A stretch of 47,141 bases of DNA from Acidobacteriota bacterium (GTDB lineage: Bacteria; Acidobacteriota; Blastocatellia; Pyrinomonadales; Pyrinomonadaceae): assembly GCA_023436495.1 (NCBI GenBank), contig JAEZIT010000009.1, positions 1-47,141 on the forward strand. Reading direction: 5' to 3'. Shown here in pieces: positions 24,973-33,407 of this stretch (position 1 is the first letter of the stretch; every line of letters begins with the position of its first letter). The position numbers and the translations under genes are program-made. The notes beneath the pieces are model-generated. The model did no database searches. It saw only the letters and a list, made by a program, of their open reading frames with translations, and was not told where the DNA came from.

Positions 24973-25765
24973 CTACAGCAGCTTTTTCTTCTCGATAAAG
25001 AACTTTACCGTCGTATTGAACTCCTCGGGTTTTTCCATCATAAGAAAGTGGCTGACGCCGGTCCACATGTTGAATTCAAGATCCGGAGCAGTTCGCTGAT
25101 ACTGGTCCTTAAGGTCGGCAGGCCAGTGCGGCGAGGCGGCCATAACCGCGACAACCGGAACGCTGATCTTGTCGTCGACCCAAACCTTTGGCGCGATCAT
25201 TTCCTTCATTGCGCTTATCGGCACGTGTTCGGGCGTTGCCAGCATTGCGGCCCTGATCTTAGGACGGAGGTCCGCACGTGTCGGGACGAGCATCTCGCCG
25301 ATGAATTTAGGCGCGGCGGCTTTATAATTCGTAAAAATCGGCGAAAAGAATTTCTCAACTTCATCGTGCGGCCCCATAGGCGTCAGAGCGCCGTCAACGG
25401 CAATAAGCGCGATCGTCTTCTGCGGATAGATTCGGTAGAATTGCCGGACTACGGGAGTACCCATGCTGTGCCCGGACAGCACCGCTTTCTCGATCTTTTC
25501 ATTTTTCATTACGGCTTCGATCGAACGAGCGAAGAATTCCATCGAATATTCAGTTCACCGAATCTTTCCAAAAATCCGTGCTGCATGTCCAACCGTGAAC
25601 GAATACAAGAGCGTTCTTTCCCTTGCTCGCGTCGCCGGTGACGTAATGGACCTTATTCGGCCCGAACATCGCCCATTTGCTCGTCGCCTCGGCCGCACGG
25701 GCCGACACCAGCGCCGCAATTGAAACGGCCAGCATGGCCGCCGAAAGTAAAAGCTTTTTCTTCAT
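24973..25765 (-). pseudogene. Alpha/beta hydrolase broken by an internal deletion
   Basis: Two minus-strand pieces in different frames make one secreted hydrolase. The first (25765-25550) has a signal peptide ending ARA-AE and runs to LVFVHGWTCSTDFWKDSVN, then stops. The second resumes in another frame with EYSMEFFARSIEAVM, the nucleophile motif GHSMG and the late His in GVSHFLMMEKP. Between them the strand and loop that normally carry DLPGHG-x-S are missing, about 25 residues judged by the usual spacing. Junction near 25549-25553. The loss is not a multiple of three, so no full product can be made from one frame. A collapsed read or assembly error is the alternative. Confidence 0.8.
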
Positions 25766-25767
25766 GA

Positions 25768-26325
25768 CTATTTCTCTGTTTTATGGTTGTTATGGGCGAG
25801 AAACTCGTCCCGGGTTATAGCATAGAACACGAGATCTTCTACGCCGTAGAAAGTAGCGTACTTTTCGAAGTGCATCCCGCATTTTTCCATGATCCGCCAG
25901 GAGCCTTTGTTCTCCTGGTTAGCCACTGCAACGATTCGTTTCAAACCGGCCGTCTCAAATCCGTATTTCAGCCAGGCTTGGGCACATTCGTAACCGATGC
26001 CCATGCGCCAAAAATCCTTCTTTATACTATAACCGACCTCGATCTCGCCGGAATCTTCGAGCGGCTGAAGCCCGCTGGCACCGATAGGCTCACCCGTTGC
26101 TTTCCAGATCATCGCGCACTGCCCGTAGCCGAATTCTTCGTAACATTCAAAATAAAAGGGCATACGCCGTGCGACCGCGTCCGGATTCTGCCGCTCCCAA
26201 CCGCCGAGATATCTATATACGTCAGGATCACCCCGCATTTCGATCAACCACGGCAGGTCGTCCATTGTCATCTTTCGGATGATCAATCGTTCGGTTTCGA
26301 TCAGCGTTTCCGGAATATCTGTCAT
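25768..26325 (-). CDS. GNAT family N-acetyltransferase (RimJ/RimL type)
   Basis: 185 residues. The opening ETERLIIRKMTMDDLPWLIE, the acetyl-CoA loop region around GYECAQAWLKYGFE, and VANQENKGSWRIMEKCGMHF late in the chain are typical of the RimJ/RimL acetyltransferase_3 group, which modifies N-termini or small amines. The gene's stop lies two bases from the hydrolase start, so it probably leads the minus-strand unit down to 22806. A promoter is visible at 26350-26377. The substrate is unknown. Confidence 0.92.
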   Translation of the reverse strand: MTDIPETLIETERLIIRKMTMDDLPWLIEMRGDPDVYRYLGGWERQNPDAVARRMPFYFECYEEFGYGQCAMIWKATGEPIGASGLQPLEDSGEIEVGYSIKKDFWRMGIGYECAQAWLKYGFETAGLKRIVAVANQENKGSWRIMEKCGMHFEKYATFYGVEDLVFYAITRDEFLAHNNHKTEK

Positions 26326-26349
26326 AAAAGCCTCGCCGGCGGGGTCTAT

Positions 26350-26377
26350 ATTTTATGCAACAAAGAGCCGCAGACAA
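26350..26377 (-). promoter_or_regulatory. Candidate promoter of the GNAT-led unit
   Basis: On the minus strand TTGTCT (26377-26372), a 16-base spacer and TAAAAT (26355-26350), 25 bases upstream of the ATG at 26325. The spacer is shared with the divergent dioxygenase-like gene at 26411. Confidence 0.4.
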
Positions 26378-26410
26378 TTATATGTAATTCCATAAAAGGG
26401 GCAAAAGAAC

Positions 26411-27064
26411 ATGGAGAACGAATATCAAAACCGTCGCGAATTCTTAAAACTTGCCTCCCTCGCATTGGCATTTCCGCTCGTTGGCGGTTGTACGCCTGAA
26501 AACGAAGCACAATATCCTGGTTTGGATATCCTCTCACAGATAAAACGGAATGCCATTACGTCCGGTGGAGAGGTTTGGTGGGGCGCGATCGAGGCGCCGG
26601 CGAATGTATCGTCCCGCGCCGTGCTCGCCAATGGAGGAGACCGAGGCGAGCCGATCATTGTTTCGGGCACGGTCTTCATGCCTGACGGCAAAACGCCCGC
26701 GCCGAATGTACTTATATATCTTTATCATACCGACGTTTACGGTATATACGGGCGGACGGGCGAACACAAGCACGGCAGGTTTCGAGGCTGGATGCTGACC
26801 GACGACAAAGGACGCTACGAATTACGGACGATAAAGCCGGCGTCGTATCCGAATTTGACACAATTCGCGCATATCCATATGACGCTGACCGGAACGGATT
26901 TCCGAGAGGATTGGGCAGATTCGATCCTGTTCGAGGGGGATAAATTCCTGACGGAGAAGGCGAGGCGCCCGGAGCGCGGCGGGTTCAACCACGTGCTGAC
27001 TTTAGTAAAAGGAAGCGATGGGATCGCCCGCGGCGTACGCAATATTCAACTTTGGCAGACTTGA
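26411..27064 (+). CDS. Exported intradiol-dioxygenase-like lipoprotein
   Basis: 217 residues. The N-terminus NRREFLKLASLALAFPLVGG-C combines a twin-arginine motif with a lipobox (Cys27), so the protein is probably Tat-exported and lipid-anchored. The remainder is an intradiol ring-cleavage dioxygenase fold: GTVFMPDGKTPAPNVLIYLY, Tyr110 in DVYGIYG, Tyr146 in KPASYP, and His154/His156 in FAHIHM give the Tyr2His2 non-haem Fe(III) ligand set. Classical catechol dioxygenases are cytoplasmic; exported relatives are mostly uncharacterised. AAAGGGG precedes the start by about ten bases. It faces pdxH convergently. Confidence 0.87.
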   Translation: MENEYQNRREFLKLASLALAFPLVGGCTPENEAQYPGLDILSQIKRNAITSGGEVWWGAIEAPANVSSRAVLANGGDRGEPIIVSGTVFMPDGKTPAPNVLIYLYHTDVYGIYGRTGEHKHGRFRGWMLTDDKGRYELRTIKPASYPNLTQFAHIHMTLTGTDFREDWADSILFEGDKFLTEKARRPERGGFNHVLTLVKGSDGIARGVRNIQLWQT

Positions 27065-27074
27065 ACAGCCATCA

Positions 27075-27716
27075 TCACGGCGAGCGGCGAACGATCTCCC
27101 AAATGCCGTTGTGACGCTCGTAACATATACGGTCATGTAGGCGGCTAGCGCGGCCTTGCCAAAATTCGAAACTCTCTGGTGTGAGCCGAAATCCGCCCCA
27201 GTGCGGCGGCAGCGGCACATCGCCGTGAAACTTCTCTATATATTTCCTGACACGGTTTTCGAGTTCTTTTCGCGATTCGAGTATCGTGCTTTGATTCGAA
27301 GCCCACGCGCCTATTCGGCTTTCGAGAGGACGCGTGACGAAATAGGATTCGGATTCTTCGCGGGAGATCTTTTCGACCGTGCCGGCGATCGAGACCTGGC
27401 GTTCGAGTTCCGGCCAGAAAAAGTGCATAAAGGCATTCGGATTTGCCGCAAGCTCGCGGCCCTTTCGGCTTTCGTAATTTGTAAAGAACGTAAACCCTTC
27501 AGGGCCGAATCCCTTTAAAAGCACAACGCGTGCCGACGGCCTGCCGTCCGCTCCGACGGTCGACAGCGTCATCGCGTTTGCATCGAGCATTGCTGCCGTA
27601 AGCGCTTCCTTCATCCATGCGCCAAACTGTTCCAACGGGTCAGCAGCGACGGATGACTCCGAAAGTTCCTCTGACGAGAAGTCGCGACGTAGATCAGCGA
27701 GTTCCTTGCTATTCAT
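27075..27716 (-). CDS. pdxH: Pyridoxamine 5'-phosphate oxidase
   Basis: 213 residues. RVVLLKGFGPEGFTFFTNYE (about 63-82), FFWPELERQVSIAGTVEK (about 98-115) and the C-terminal FRLTPESFEFWQGRASRLHD block are diagnostic for the FMN enzyme that makes pyridoxal 5'-phosphate. Length is normal. The DUF1015 gene ends three bases upstream, so the two are translated from one mRNA. This gives PLP salvage or synthesis to the cell. Confidence 0.96.
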   Translation of the reverse strand: MNSKELADLRRDFSSEELSESSVAADPLEQFGAWMKEALTAAMLDANAMTLSTVGADGRPSARVVLLKGFGPEGFTFFTNYESRKGRELAANPNAFMHFFWPELERQVSIAGTVEKISREESESYFVTRPLESRIGAWASNQSTILESRKELENRVRKYIEKFHGDVPLPPHWGGFRLTPESFEFWQGRASRLHDRICYERHNGIWEIVRRSP

Positions 27717-27719
27717 AGT

Positions 27720-28946
27720 TCAGATCTGATGGATAAGCAGGCCGTCCTTTAACTTCGGTTCGAACCATGTCGATTTCGGCGGCATTATCTCGTCCATGTC
27801 GGAAACCAGCAGCAGATCATCCATGGTCGTCGGGAACAACGAAAATGCGACGCGTGCCTCGCCTTCATCGACGAGCTTTTCGAGCTCGGCGGTGCCCCGT
27901 TTGCCGCCAACAAATCCGATTCGTTTATCCGTTCGCGGATCTTCGATGCCAAGAACCGGCCCGAGCAGGTAATTCTGCAGAATGCTGACGTCGAGGTTCG
28001 CGACCGGGCCCGGATCGACGAGGAATTCGACAGCAAATCGCAGGTTATACCATTTGCCCGCAAGATACATACAAAACTCCCTGCGTTCCTGCGGCACTTT
28101 CTCATCGGTTTCGCTGACGATGAAGCTCTCCGAGATCAGAGCGAGAAACCCCTCTTCAGAAAGCCCGTTCAGGTCATGGACGACACGGTTGTATGCCATT
28201 ATCTGCAGGTCTTCGGCCGGAAATAGCCCCGCTAAGACGAAGTTGTATTCTTCGTTTCCCGTATGGCCGGCGTCCTGCTCCCGCAATATTTGCCGCGCCC
28301 GGTTCGCGCTTTCGACACGGTGATGGCCGTCGGCTATATAAAGAGCGGGAACATCGGAGAATGCTTCGACCCACGCTTCTGTATCGCGTATCAGCCACAT
28401 TGTCTGACGAATGTCCTCGACGCAGATGAAATCGTACATCGGCGGCTCCTTAACAGCCTCTGCGATCAGATTGCGGATCGCGTCCGTATCGCGAAATGTC
28501 AGGAATATAAGCCCTGTCTGCGCACGCAGCTTCAGCAGATGCCCGGTGCGTTCCTCTACCTTGTCGGGCCGTACATTCTCGTGCTTCTTGATAAGGCCGC
28601 GTTCGTATTCGTCGAGTGAACAACAGGCAACGATGCCAGTCTGTTCGTGCGTCCCGGTCGCCAGACGATAAACGTACAGGCTCGGAGCCGGTTCGCGCTC
28701 GAGCAGGCGTTCGTCAACGAACCAATCAAGCTCTTTTTTCGCAAGGTCGAAGGCGGCTTCGGCCGTAGGGTGCTCGTCCTCGGGAAATTCCGCATCGGGC
28801 CGCGTGACCTTCAGAAAGCTCAGCGGATTTTCCCGGATAAATTTACGTGCTTCCGGTTCGTGTACCACGTCATAAGGCACACAGGAAACCTGCCTTGCCT
28901 TTTCGGGAACCGGACGCAAGGCTTGAAATGGTTTGATCACTGCCAC
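27720..28946 (-). CDS. DUF1015 family protein
   Basis: 408 residues, full family length, from a GTG start. The opening AVIKPFQALRPVPEKARQVS, CVPYDVV, IADGHHRVESA (about 225-235) and the late VGGKRG block are the conserved points of DUF1015. The IADGHHR stretch recalls ParB-like nucleotide-binding sequences, so a kinase or hydrolase role is possible but unproven. In other bacteria I recall this family beside serine-pathway genes; here it precedes pdxH with a three-base gap, which points to PLP or serine-linked metabolism. That link is an inference. Confidence 0.88.
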   Translation of the reverse strand: MAVIKPFQALRPVPEKARQVSCVPYDVVHEPEARKFIRENPLSFLKVTRPDAEFPEDEHPTAEAAFDLAKKELDWFVDERLLEREPAPSLYVYRLATGTHEQTGIVACCSLDEYERGLIKKHENVRPDKVEERTGHLLKLRAQTGLIFLTFRDTDAIRNLIAEAVKEPPMYDFICVEDIRQTMWLIRDTEAWVEAFSDVPALYIADGHHRVESANRARQILREQDAGHTGNEEYNFVLAGLFPAEDLQIMAYNRVVHDLNGLSEEGFLALISESFIVSETDEKVPQERREFCMYLAGKWYNLRFAVEFLVDPGPVANLDVSILQNYLLGPVLGIEDPRTDKRIGFVGGKRGTAELEKLVDEGEARVAFSLFPTTMDDLLLVSDMDEIMPPKSTWFEPKLKDGLLIHQI

Positions 28947-28958
28947 AACTTCTCTCGA

Positions 28959-29495
28959 CTATCTATCTTCTTTTGACGTATTCGCCTGATTGGCTTCGGA
29001 ACCCTTTTCTTCTTCCTCGAGCTGACGTTCGAAGTCTTTGACATATTCATCCATCGCCAGCTTCCATTCGCCGTTTTCGATAACGAAAGGCATCTTTTCC
29101 CAGGACTTTGAGATCTCGTTGTAAAGTTCGACCGTTGCCCGATCGCCCGTGATCTCTTCGTTTCGCGTTTCGGGAAGTTTGACGAACGGCGGGTCGGATT
29201 TTAGATACTCTTCGGTCGACACCTTATTTTCCGCTGCCGCTTTCTCGACCTCGGCGACCGTGCCCTGTGACAAATGTTTCATGACGCCCGCCATGTCACC
29301 CGCTTTGGAAGCGGTGCTGATCGCCTTCAAAGTTTCGAGCGGCCCGACGGCGGGAAGCTTCTTTTCCGCGGGTGCCGCTGTATTTGCGGCGGTATTCGCA
29401 GCCGTATTTGACGCCGGCAGGTTCGTGTTCGCTTGCTGTGAACCACAAGCCGCTGTCGTTATTGCCAACAAAACCAAGAAAATATACTTTTTCAT
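28959..29495 (-). CDS. Lipoprotein with NTF2/DUF4878-like domain (copy 1)
   Basis: 178 residues. Signal peptide and lipobox TTAACG (Cys17), then an Asn/Thr/Ala-rich tether (about 20-42), then a domain of about 105 residues (PLETLKAISTASKAGDM to EWKLAMDEY), and a Glu/Lys-rich tail. The domain resembles small DUF4878/NTF2-like folds found in lipoproteins and is similar to that of the next gene (shared pattern: PLET, W-x2-x-PFV, GEWK). It ends 12 bases before the DUF1015 start and is probably in the same transcript. Function unknown. Confidence 0.78.
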   Translation of the reverse strand: MKKYIFLVLLAITTAACGSQQANTNLPASNTAANTAANTAAPAEKKLPAVGPLETLKAISTASKAGDMAGVMKHLSQGTVAEVEKAAAENKVSTEEYLKSDPPFVKLPETRNEEITGDRATVELYNEISKSWEKMPFVIENGEWKLAMDEYVKDFERQLEEEEKGSEANQANTSKEDR

Positions 29496-29537
29496 AATCC
29501 TCCCGTTGATCTATTCGAAATATCGGTCCTGAACGCC

Positions 29538-30002
29538 TTAGGGTGTCTGCCGCCCTTCGTTTATAATTTTGTCGAGCTCCTGTGAATTCTCTTCGAACGG
29601 CTGCAGCATTCGGTCGGCAAATCCTTTCTTATCGATCTTCCATTCACCGTCCTCTTTTACGAACGGGATAGTTTCCCATGTGCCGAACGGATTTTTGACC
29701 TCGAGCGTCGCTTTGTCGCCCTCGATCTTCTCATTACGAAATTCCACGGTCGTCTGGCCTTCGGTAAACAGCGTATCGCGTTTCACGATGTCGTCGATCG
29801 TCACGTTCTGTGCCTTGGCTTCCTGTTCGTGCATCTTCATCGTCTCGCGCGACAAGAGAAGCTTCATCGTCGTGATGTCCTTTGCTTTGAATGCCTTCGT
29901 GTAGGTCTTGAAGGTCTCGAGCGGCGTTGCCGGTTCAGCCGGGCCTGAGCACGAGATGAGAAGCAGGGGAATGAGAAATAGAATCGTTCGCGAAATTCGC
30001 AT
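29538..30002 (-). CDS. Lipoprotein with NTF2/DUF4878-like domain (copy 2)
   Basis: 154 residues. Signal peptide with lipobox LLISCS (Cys18), then directly the same domain as its downstream neighbour (PLETFKTYTKAFKAKD to GEWKIDKKGF), without the Asn-rich tether. Probably a tandem duplicate that has diverged: shared anchors are PLET, ATxEV, WExIPFV and DGEWK. It begins the minus-strand run ending with pdxH and is divergent from phhB. Function unknown. Confidence 0.78.
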   Translation of the reverse strand: MRISRTILFLIPLLLISCSGPAEPATPLETFKTYTKAFKAKDITTMKLLLSRETMKMHEQEAKAQNVTIDDIVKRDTLFTEGQTTVEFRNEKIEGDKATLEVKNPFGTWETIPFVKEDGEWKIDKKGFADRMLQPFEENSQELDKIINEGRQTP

Positions 30003-30084
30003 GTTGCCGATAAACCTTTGTATCTCTTTATAATAAAATGTTTAAAAGCGAATTATAACTCAAAAGCAAGGAGCGTAGAAACGA

Positions 30085-30366
30085 ATGGAACGTAAAAAGC
30101 TTAGCCCGGACGAGATCACGGAACGCCTTTCGGGGATTAACGGATGGACGGAGAACGGCGGCAAGCTGATAAAACGCTTTACCTTCGAGAACTTTGCAGA
30201 AAGCCTCGAATTCGTGAACCGCGCCGGCGCGCTTGCTGAAGCGGCGGACCACCATCCAGATATCCGGCTCGGTTGGGGCTACGCGGAATTTGAGATCACG
30301 ACGCACGACCGCGGCGGGATCACGGAGTTCGATTTTGCATTGGCACGGCAGATCGACGGTATCTGA
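30085..30366 (+). CDS. phhB: Pterin-4a-carbinolamine dehydratase
   Basis: 93 residues, standard length. DHHPDIRLGWGYAEFEITTH contains the catalytic histidine pair and the family signature. It dehydrates 4a-hydroxytetrahydropterin made by aromatic amino acid hydroxylases; bacterial copies can also aid molybdopterin or folate chemistry. No phenylalanine hydroxylase is in the window. AAGGAG lies about 13 bases before the ATG. A TATAAT at 30029-30034 may be the -10 box. Confidence 0.93.
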   Translation: MERKKLSPDEITERLSGINGWTENGGKLIKRFTFENFAESLEFVNRAGALAEAADHHPDIRLGWGYAEFEITTHDRGGITEFDFALARQIDGI

Positions 30367-30457
30367 GCCGGTGCGTGTCTTTGCGCGGGCACCGCTATTT
30401 CGATAGAATCATAGGTTTGAAGCCTGTCTAATTTTTATAAGGATATTGAATAAACTT

Positions 30458-31912
30458 ATGTCAAATGTTCCTATTACGGTCGCCCATGGCGACGGCATCG
30501 GCCCCGAGATCATGGCGGCCACGCTGCATATTTTGAAAGAAGCCGGAGCACGGCTTGATATCGAAGAGATCGAGATCGGCGAAAAGGTTTATCTTTCCGG
30601 CAACCAGGCGGGCATCGCGCCAGAATCGTGGGATAGCCTTCGCCGTACCAAGGTGTTCCTGAAGGCCCCGATCACGACCCCGCAGGGCGGTGGTTTCAGC
30701 AGCCTGAACGTAGCGGTCCGCAAGACGCTTGGCCTTTACGCGAACGTTCGTCCGTGTGTTTCGTATCATCCTTTCGTTCAGACCAAGCATCCCGTTATGG
30801 ACGTCGTCATCGTCCGCGAAAACGAAGAGGACACCTATGCAGGCATCGAATACCGGCAAACCGATCAGGTCGAAGAATGCCTGAAGCTCATCTCGCGTCC
30901 CGGCTCGGAAAAGATCGTCCGTTACGCGTTCGAATACGCGAAGAAATTTGGCCGCAAAAAGGTGACCTGCTTTATCAAGGACAACATCATGAAGCGGACC
31001 GACGGCCTGTTCCATCGCATCTTTGACGAAATAGCACCGGAGTATCCGGGAATCGAGGCCGATCACTGGATCGTCGATATCGGTTCGGCAAAATTGGCTG
31101 ACACCCCTGAGAATTTTGACGTTATCGTTATGCCGAATCTGTACGGAGACGTTCTTTCGGACGTTGCGGCGCAGATCGCCGGTTCCGTCGGCCTTGCCGG
31201 TTCGTCGAATATCGGCGAGAAGGTCGCGATGTTCGAAGCCATCCACGGCTCGGCACCGCGACGAGCTGGCCAAAACCTTGCCAACCCGTCGGGACTCTTC
31301 CTTGGATCGATCCTGATGCTCGTCCATATCAACCAGCCTGATATCGCAGAGCTCGCGCACAACGCCTGGCTTAAGACCATCGAAGACGGCGTACACACCT
31401 ACGATATGTTCAAAGAAGGCGTATCGAGCGAAAAGGTGGGCACAAAGGAATTCGCACAGGCCGTGGTGGATCGCCTCGGCAAAAAGCCCGAAACACTCAA
31501 GCCCGTCTCATACGCGGCAAATGTTGTCGAAGAAAATCCGAAGCCGATCTACACGATCCGCGAACCGCAGAAAAAGGATCTCGTCGGCGTTGATGTTTTC
31601 CTTGATTGGTGGAAAGGTTCGTTCTACGGCGTTGCTGACGAACTCGGCCAGTTGGTGGAAAAGGTGAACGGCGACGGCTTGAAGCTGCTGAACATCGCAA
31701 ACCGCGGCGTCAAGGTCTATCCCGGCGGCTTACCGGATACCTTCACCGTCGATCACTGGCGCTGCCGTTTCATAGCCGAAGCGGGCGAAGGCTCTGCGGT
31801 TTCACATTCGCAGATCATCTCGCTGCTCCAGCGTTTCAACGACGCGGGCCTCGACGTGATAAAGACCGAGAACCTTTATAACTTCGACGGCGCAAAGGGC
31901 TATTCTGCATAG
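30458..31912 (+). CDS. icd: NADP-dependent isocitrate dehydrogenase, Thermus-type
   Basis: 484 residues from the ATG at 30458; a TTG four codons upstream lies closer to AAGGA and cannot be excluded. The core (to about residue 335) has VAHGDGIGPEIM, the substrate loop GGGFSSLNVAVRK, and IHGSAPRRAGQNLANPSG; a C-terminal extension of about 140 residues follows, as in the 496-residue Thermus enzyme. It converts isocitrate to 2-oxoglutarate in the citric acid cycle. Homologous 3-isopropylmalate dehydrogenases are shorter and lack this tail. A stem-loop follows the stop. Confidence 0.9.
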   Translation: MSNVPITVAHGDGIGPEIMAATLHILKEAGARLDIEEIEIGEKVYLSGNQAGIAPESWDSLRRTKVFLKAPITTPQGGGFSSLNVAVRKTLGLYANVRPCVSYHPFVQTKHPVMDVVIVRENEEDTYAGIEYRQTDQVEECLKLISRPGSEKIVRYAFEYAKKFGRKKVTCFIKDNIMKRTDGLFHRIFDEIAPEYPGIEADHWIVDIGSAKLADTPENFDVIVMPNLYGDVLSDVAAQIAGSVGLAGSSNIGEKVAMFEAIHGSAPRRAGQNLANPSGLFLGSILMLVHINQPDIAELAHNAWLKTIEDGVHTYDMFKEGVSSEKVGTKEFAQAVVDRLGKKPETLKPVSYAANVVEENPKPIYTIREPQKKDLVGVDVFLDWWKGSFYGVADELGQLVEKVNGDGLKLLNIANRGVKVYPGGLPDTFTVDHWRCRFIAEAGEGSAVSHSQIISLLQRFNDAGLDVIKTENLYNFDGAKGYSA

Positions 31913-31936
31913 ACGGCCGCTGGCATTGCTTGTAAA

Positions 31937-31961
31937 GTACGGGTTCCTCCGGGGCCCGTAC
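31937..31961 (+). repeat. 7-bp hairpin after the isocitrate dehydrogenase gene
   Basis: GTACGGG (31937-31943) pairs with CCCGTAC (31955-31961) around an 11-base loop. It lies 24 bases after the stop. No U-tract follows, so it may stabilise the 3' end or act as a weak terminator. The rest of the 176-base spacer to 32089 shows no gene. Confidence 0.4.
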
Positions 31962-32088
31962 AATTCCAAAGCCGGCCCACCGCCGCAAAGGACAGGCTGG
32001 GTATTAGATCTTCACAACCGATCTCTGATACTTTAGCGATGAATTGGCAGTCACCCTTCCGTATAAATTTTGTTTGGACGACTTAGCT

Positions 32089-33255
32089 ATGAATAGAATA
32101 ATCCCCACTTCGATACTCGTGTTCTTGTTTGCGGCCTCTTTGTCCGGACAGTCCTTGAACAAGGACGCTCTTGACGCCATAATCGCCGGGAGCGAGCGGA
32201 CGAATGCTGATGCCCTGATTATTCTGAAAGACGGCGAGGTTGCCTATAAGAACTACTTTGGCAAACCTGATCAAAAGATCGAAGCCATGTCGGCAACCAA
32301 GTCGATTGTTGGCCTCGCGGTTGGGCTGCTGATCGACCATGGTTTTTTGAAGGATGTTGATCAGCCCGTCAGCTCTCTTTATCCGGAATGGAAACAGGGC
32401 CGCAAACGAGACATCACAGTCCGCCAGCTTCTCGAGCACACATCCGGACTTCAAAACGTTCCAAATGCCGGCACAGAGGTCGAGGTCGCGCCCGACGTGG
32501 TGCAGCTTGCGCTGGCCGCGGAGCTCGAATCAGAGCCCGGTAAAGTGTTTTCCTACAATAATAAGGCCACGAATCTCTTAGCTGGAGTGGTTGAAAAGGC
32601 CTCCGGGATGAAACTCGATGAGTTTCTTAGGCGTTATCTTTTTAATGAGATCGGCATCACGGACGTGGCTTGGCGAAAGGACAAAAGCGGAAATCCGCAG
32701 GGCATGGCGGGGCTTCAGATAAGGCCTGAAGATCTGGCAAAGATCGGTCAGCTTATCCTCAACAACGGAAAATGGAGCGGCAAACAGGTCATTAGCGCTG
32801 ATTGGCTGACGGCTAGTTTTTCACCCACGGCTTTAAGTACTGAAAGCGGGCGGCTATGGTGGCTTATGTACGAAAAGCAGTACATGGTAGTCGACGACGG
32901 GTTCCTCGCCAAGGTAAAGCCAAAGACCGATGATGCGACATTCGCGTTGCTTGCCCGAATGAAAGGACGTTACGAAGGATTCGATAAGCTGCAGTCGCAT
33001 CTGAGGATGTCATACACCCCTGAGGAGATGCCGGCGGTGGCCAAAGCGCTGGCATCGACTTCGCCGTCCGAGATGCGGATCGAGAACGAAGGCGAAGTTG
33101 TTGGGTACGCTGCCGTCGGCTATCTCGGCCAGTTCCTGATAGTACTCCCGAAAAAGAAGATTGTGGTTGTAAAGATGATCACCGCGGAGAGTTTTCGCCA
33201 AGTCCCAAATAATTCCGACTTTACACTGCTCCGGAGACTCGCAAAAGAATTGTGA
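32089..33255 (+). CDS. Secreted serine hydrolase (class C beta-lactamase/DD-peptidase fold)
   Basis: 388 residues from the ATG at 32089; codons upstream of it add no signal peptide. A signal peptide (about 1-20) precedes the SxxK motif Ser68-Ala-Thr-Lys71, the HTSG element (117-120), and Tyr156-Asn-Asn of the YxN motif. The third motif near the C-terminus is degenerate (AAVGYLGQ where HxGxxGQ is usual). Such periplasmic enzymes include esterases, DD-peptidases and lactonases; a true beta-lactamase role cannot be claimed. It is probably transcribed alone, with a terminator downstream. Confidence 0.88.
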   Translation: MNRIIPTSILVFLFAASLSGQSLNKDALDAIIAGSERTNADALIILKDGEVAYKNYFGKPDQKIEAMSATKSIVGLAVGLLIDHGFLKDVDQPVSSLYPEWKQGRKRDITVRQLLEHTSGLQNVPNAGTEVEVAPDVVQLALAAELESEPGKVFSYNNKATNLLAGVVEKASGMKLDEFLRRYLFNEIGITDVAWRKDKSGNPQGMAGLQIRPEDLAKIGQLILNNGKWSGKQVISADWLTASFSPTALSTESGRLWWLMYEKQYMVVDDGFLAKVKPKTDDATFALLARMKGRYEGFDKLQSHLRMSYTPEEMPAVAKALASTSPSEMRIENEGEVVGYAAVGYLGQFLIVLPKKKIVVVKMITAESFRQVPNNSDFTLLRRLAKEL

Positions 33256-33273
33256 GGCCGGCTTCAGGATCCC

Positions 33274-33295
33274 GCTTGCTGACCTGCAAGCTTTT
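33274..33295 (+). terminator. Rho-independent terminator after the serine hydrolase
   Basis: GCTTGC (33274-33279), loop TGACCT, GCAAGC (33286-33291), then TTTT (33292-33295), 18 bases after the stop. The rest of the spacer to 33408 has no gene. Confidence 0.5.
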
Positions 33296-33407
33296 CCAGA
33301 ACGGCCGAGCGAGGAATGATGTCGGCCCAACTCACGAAGGCCCGTCGACCTTGTGCACATGTTTGCTGCATTTGCGTTCACAATTCAACTCCTTTACTTT
33401 GTAGAAA

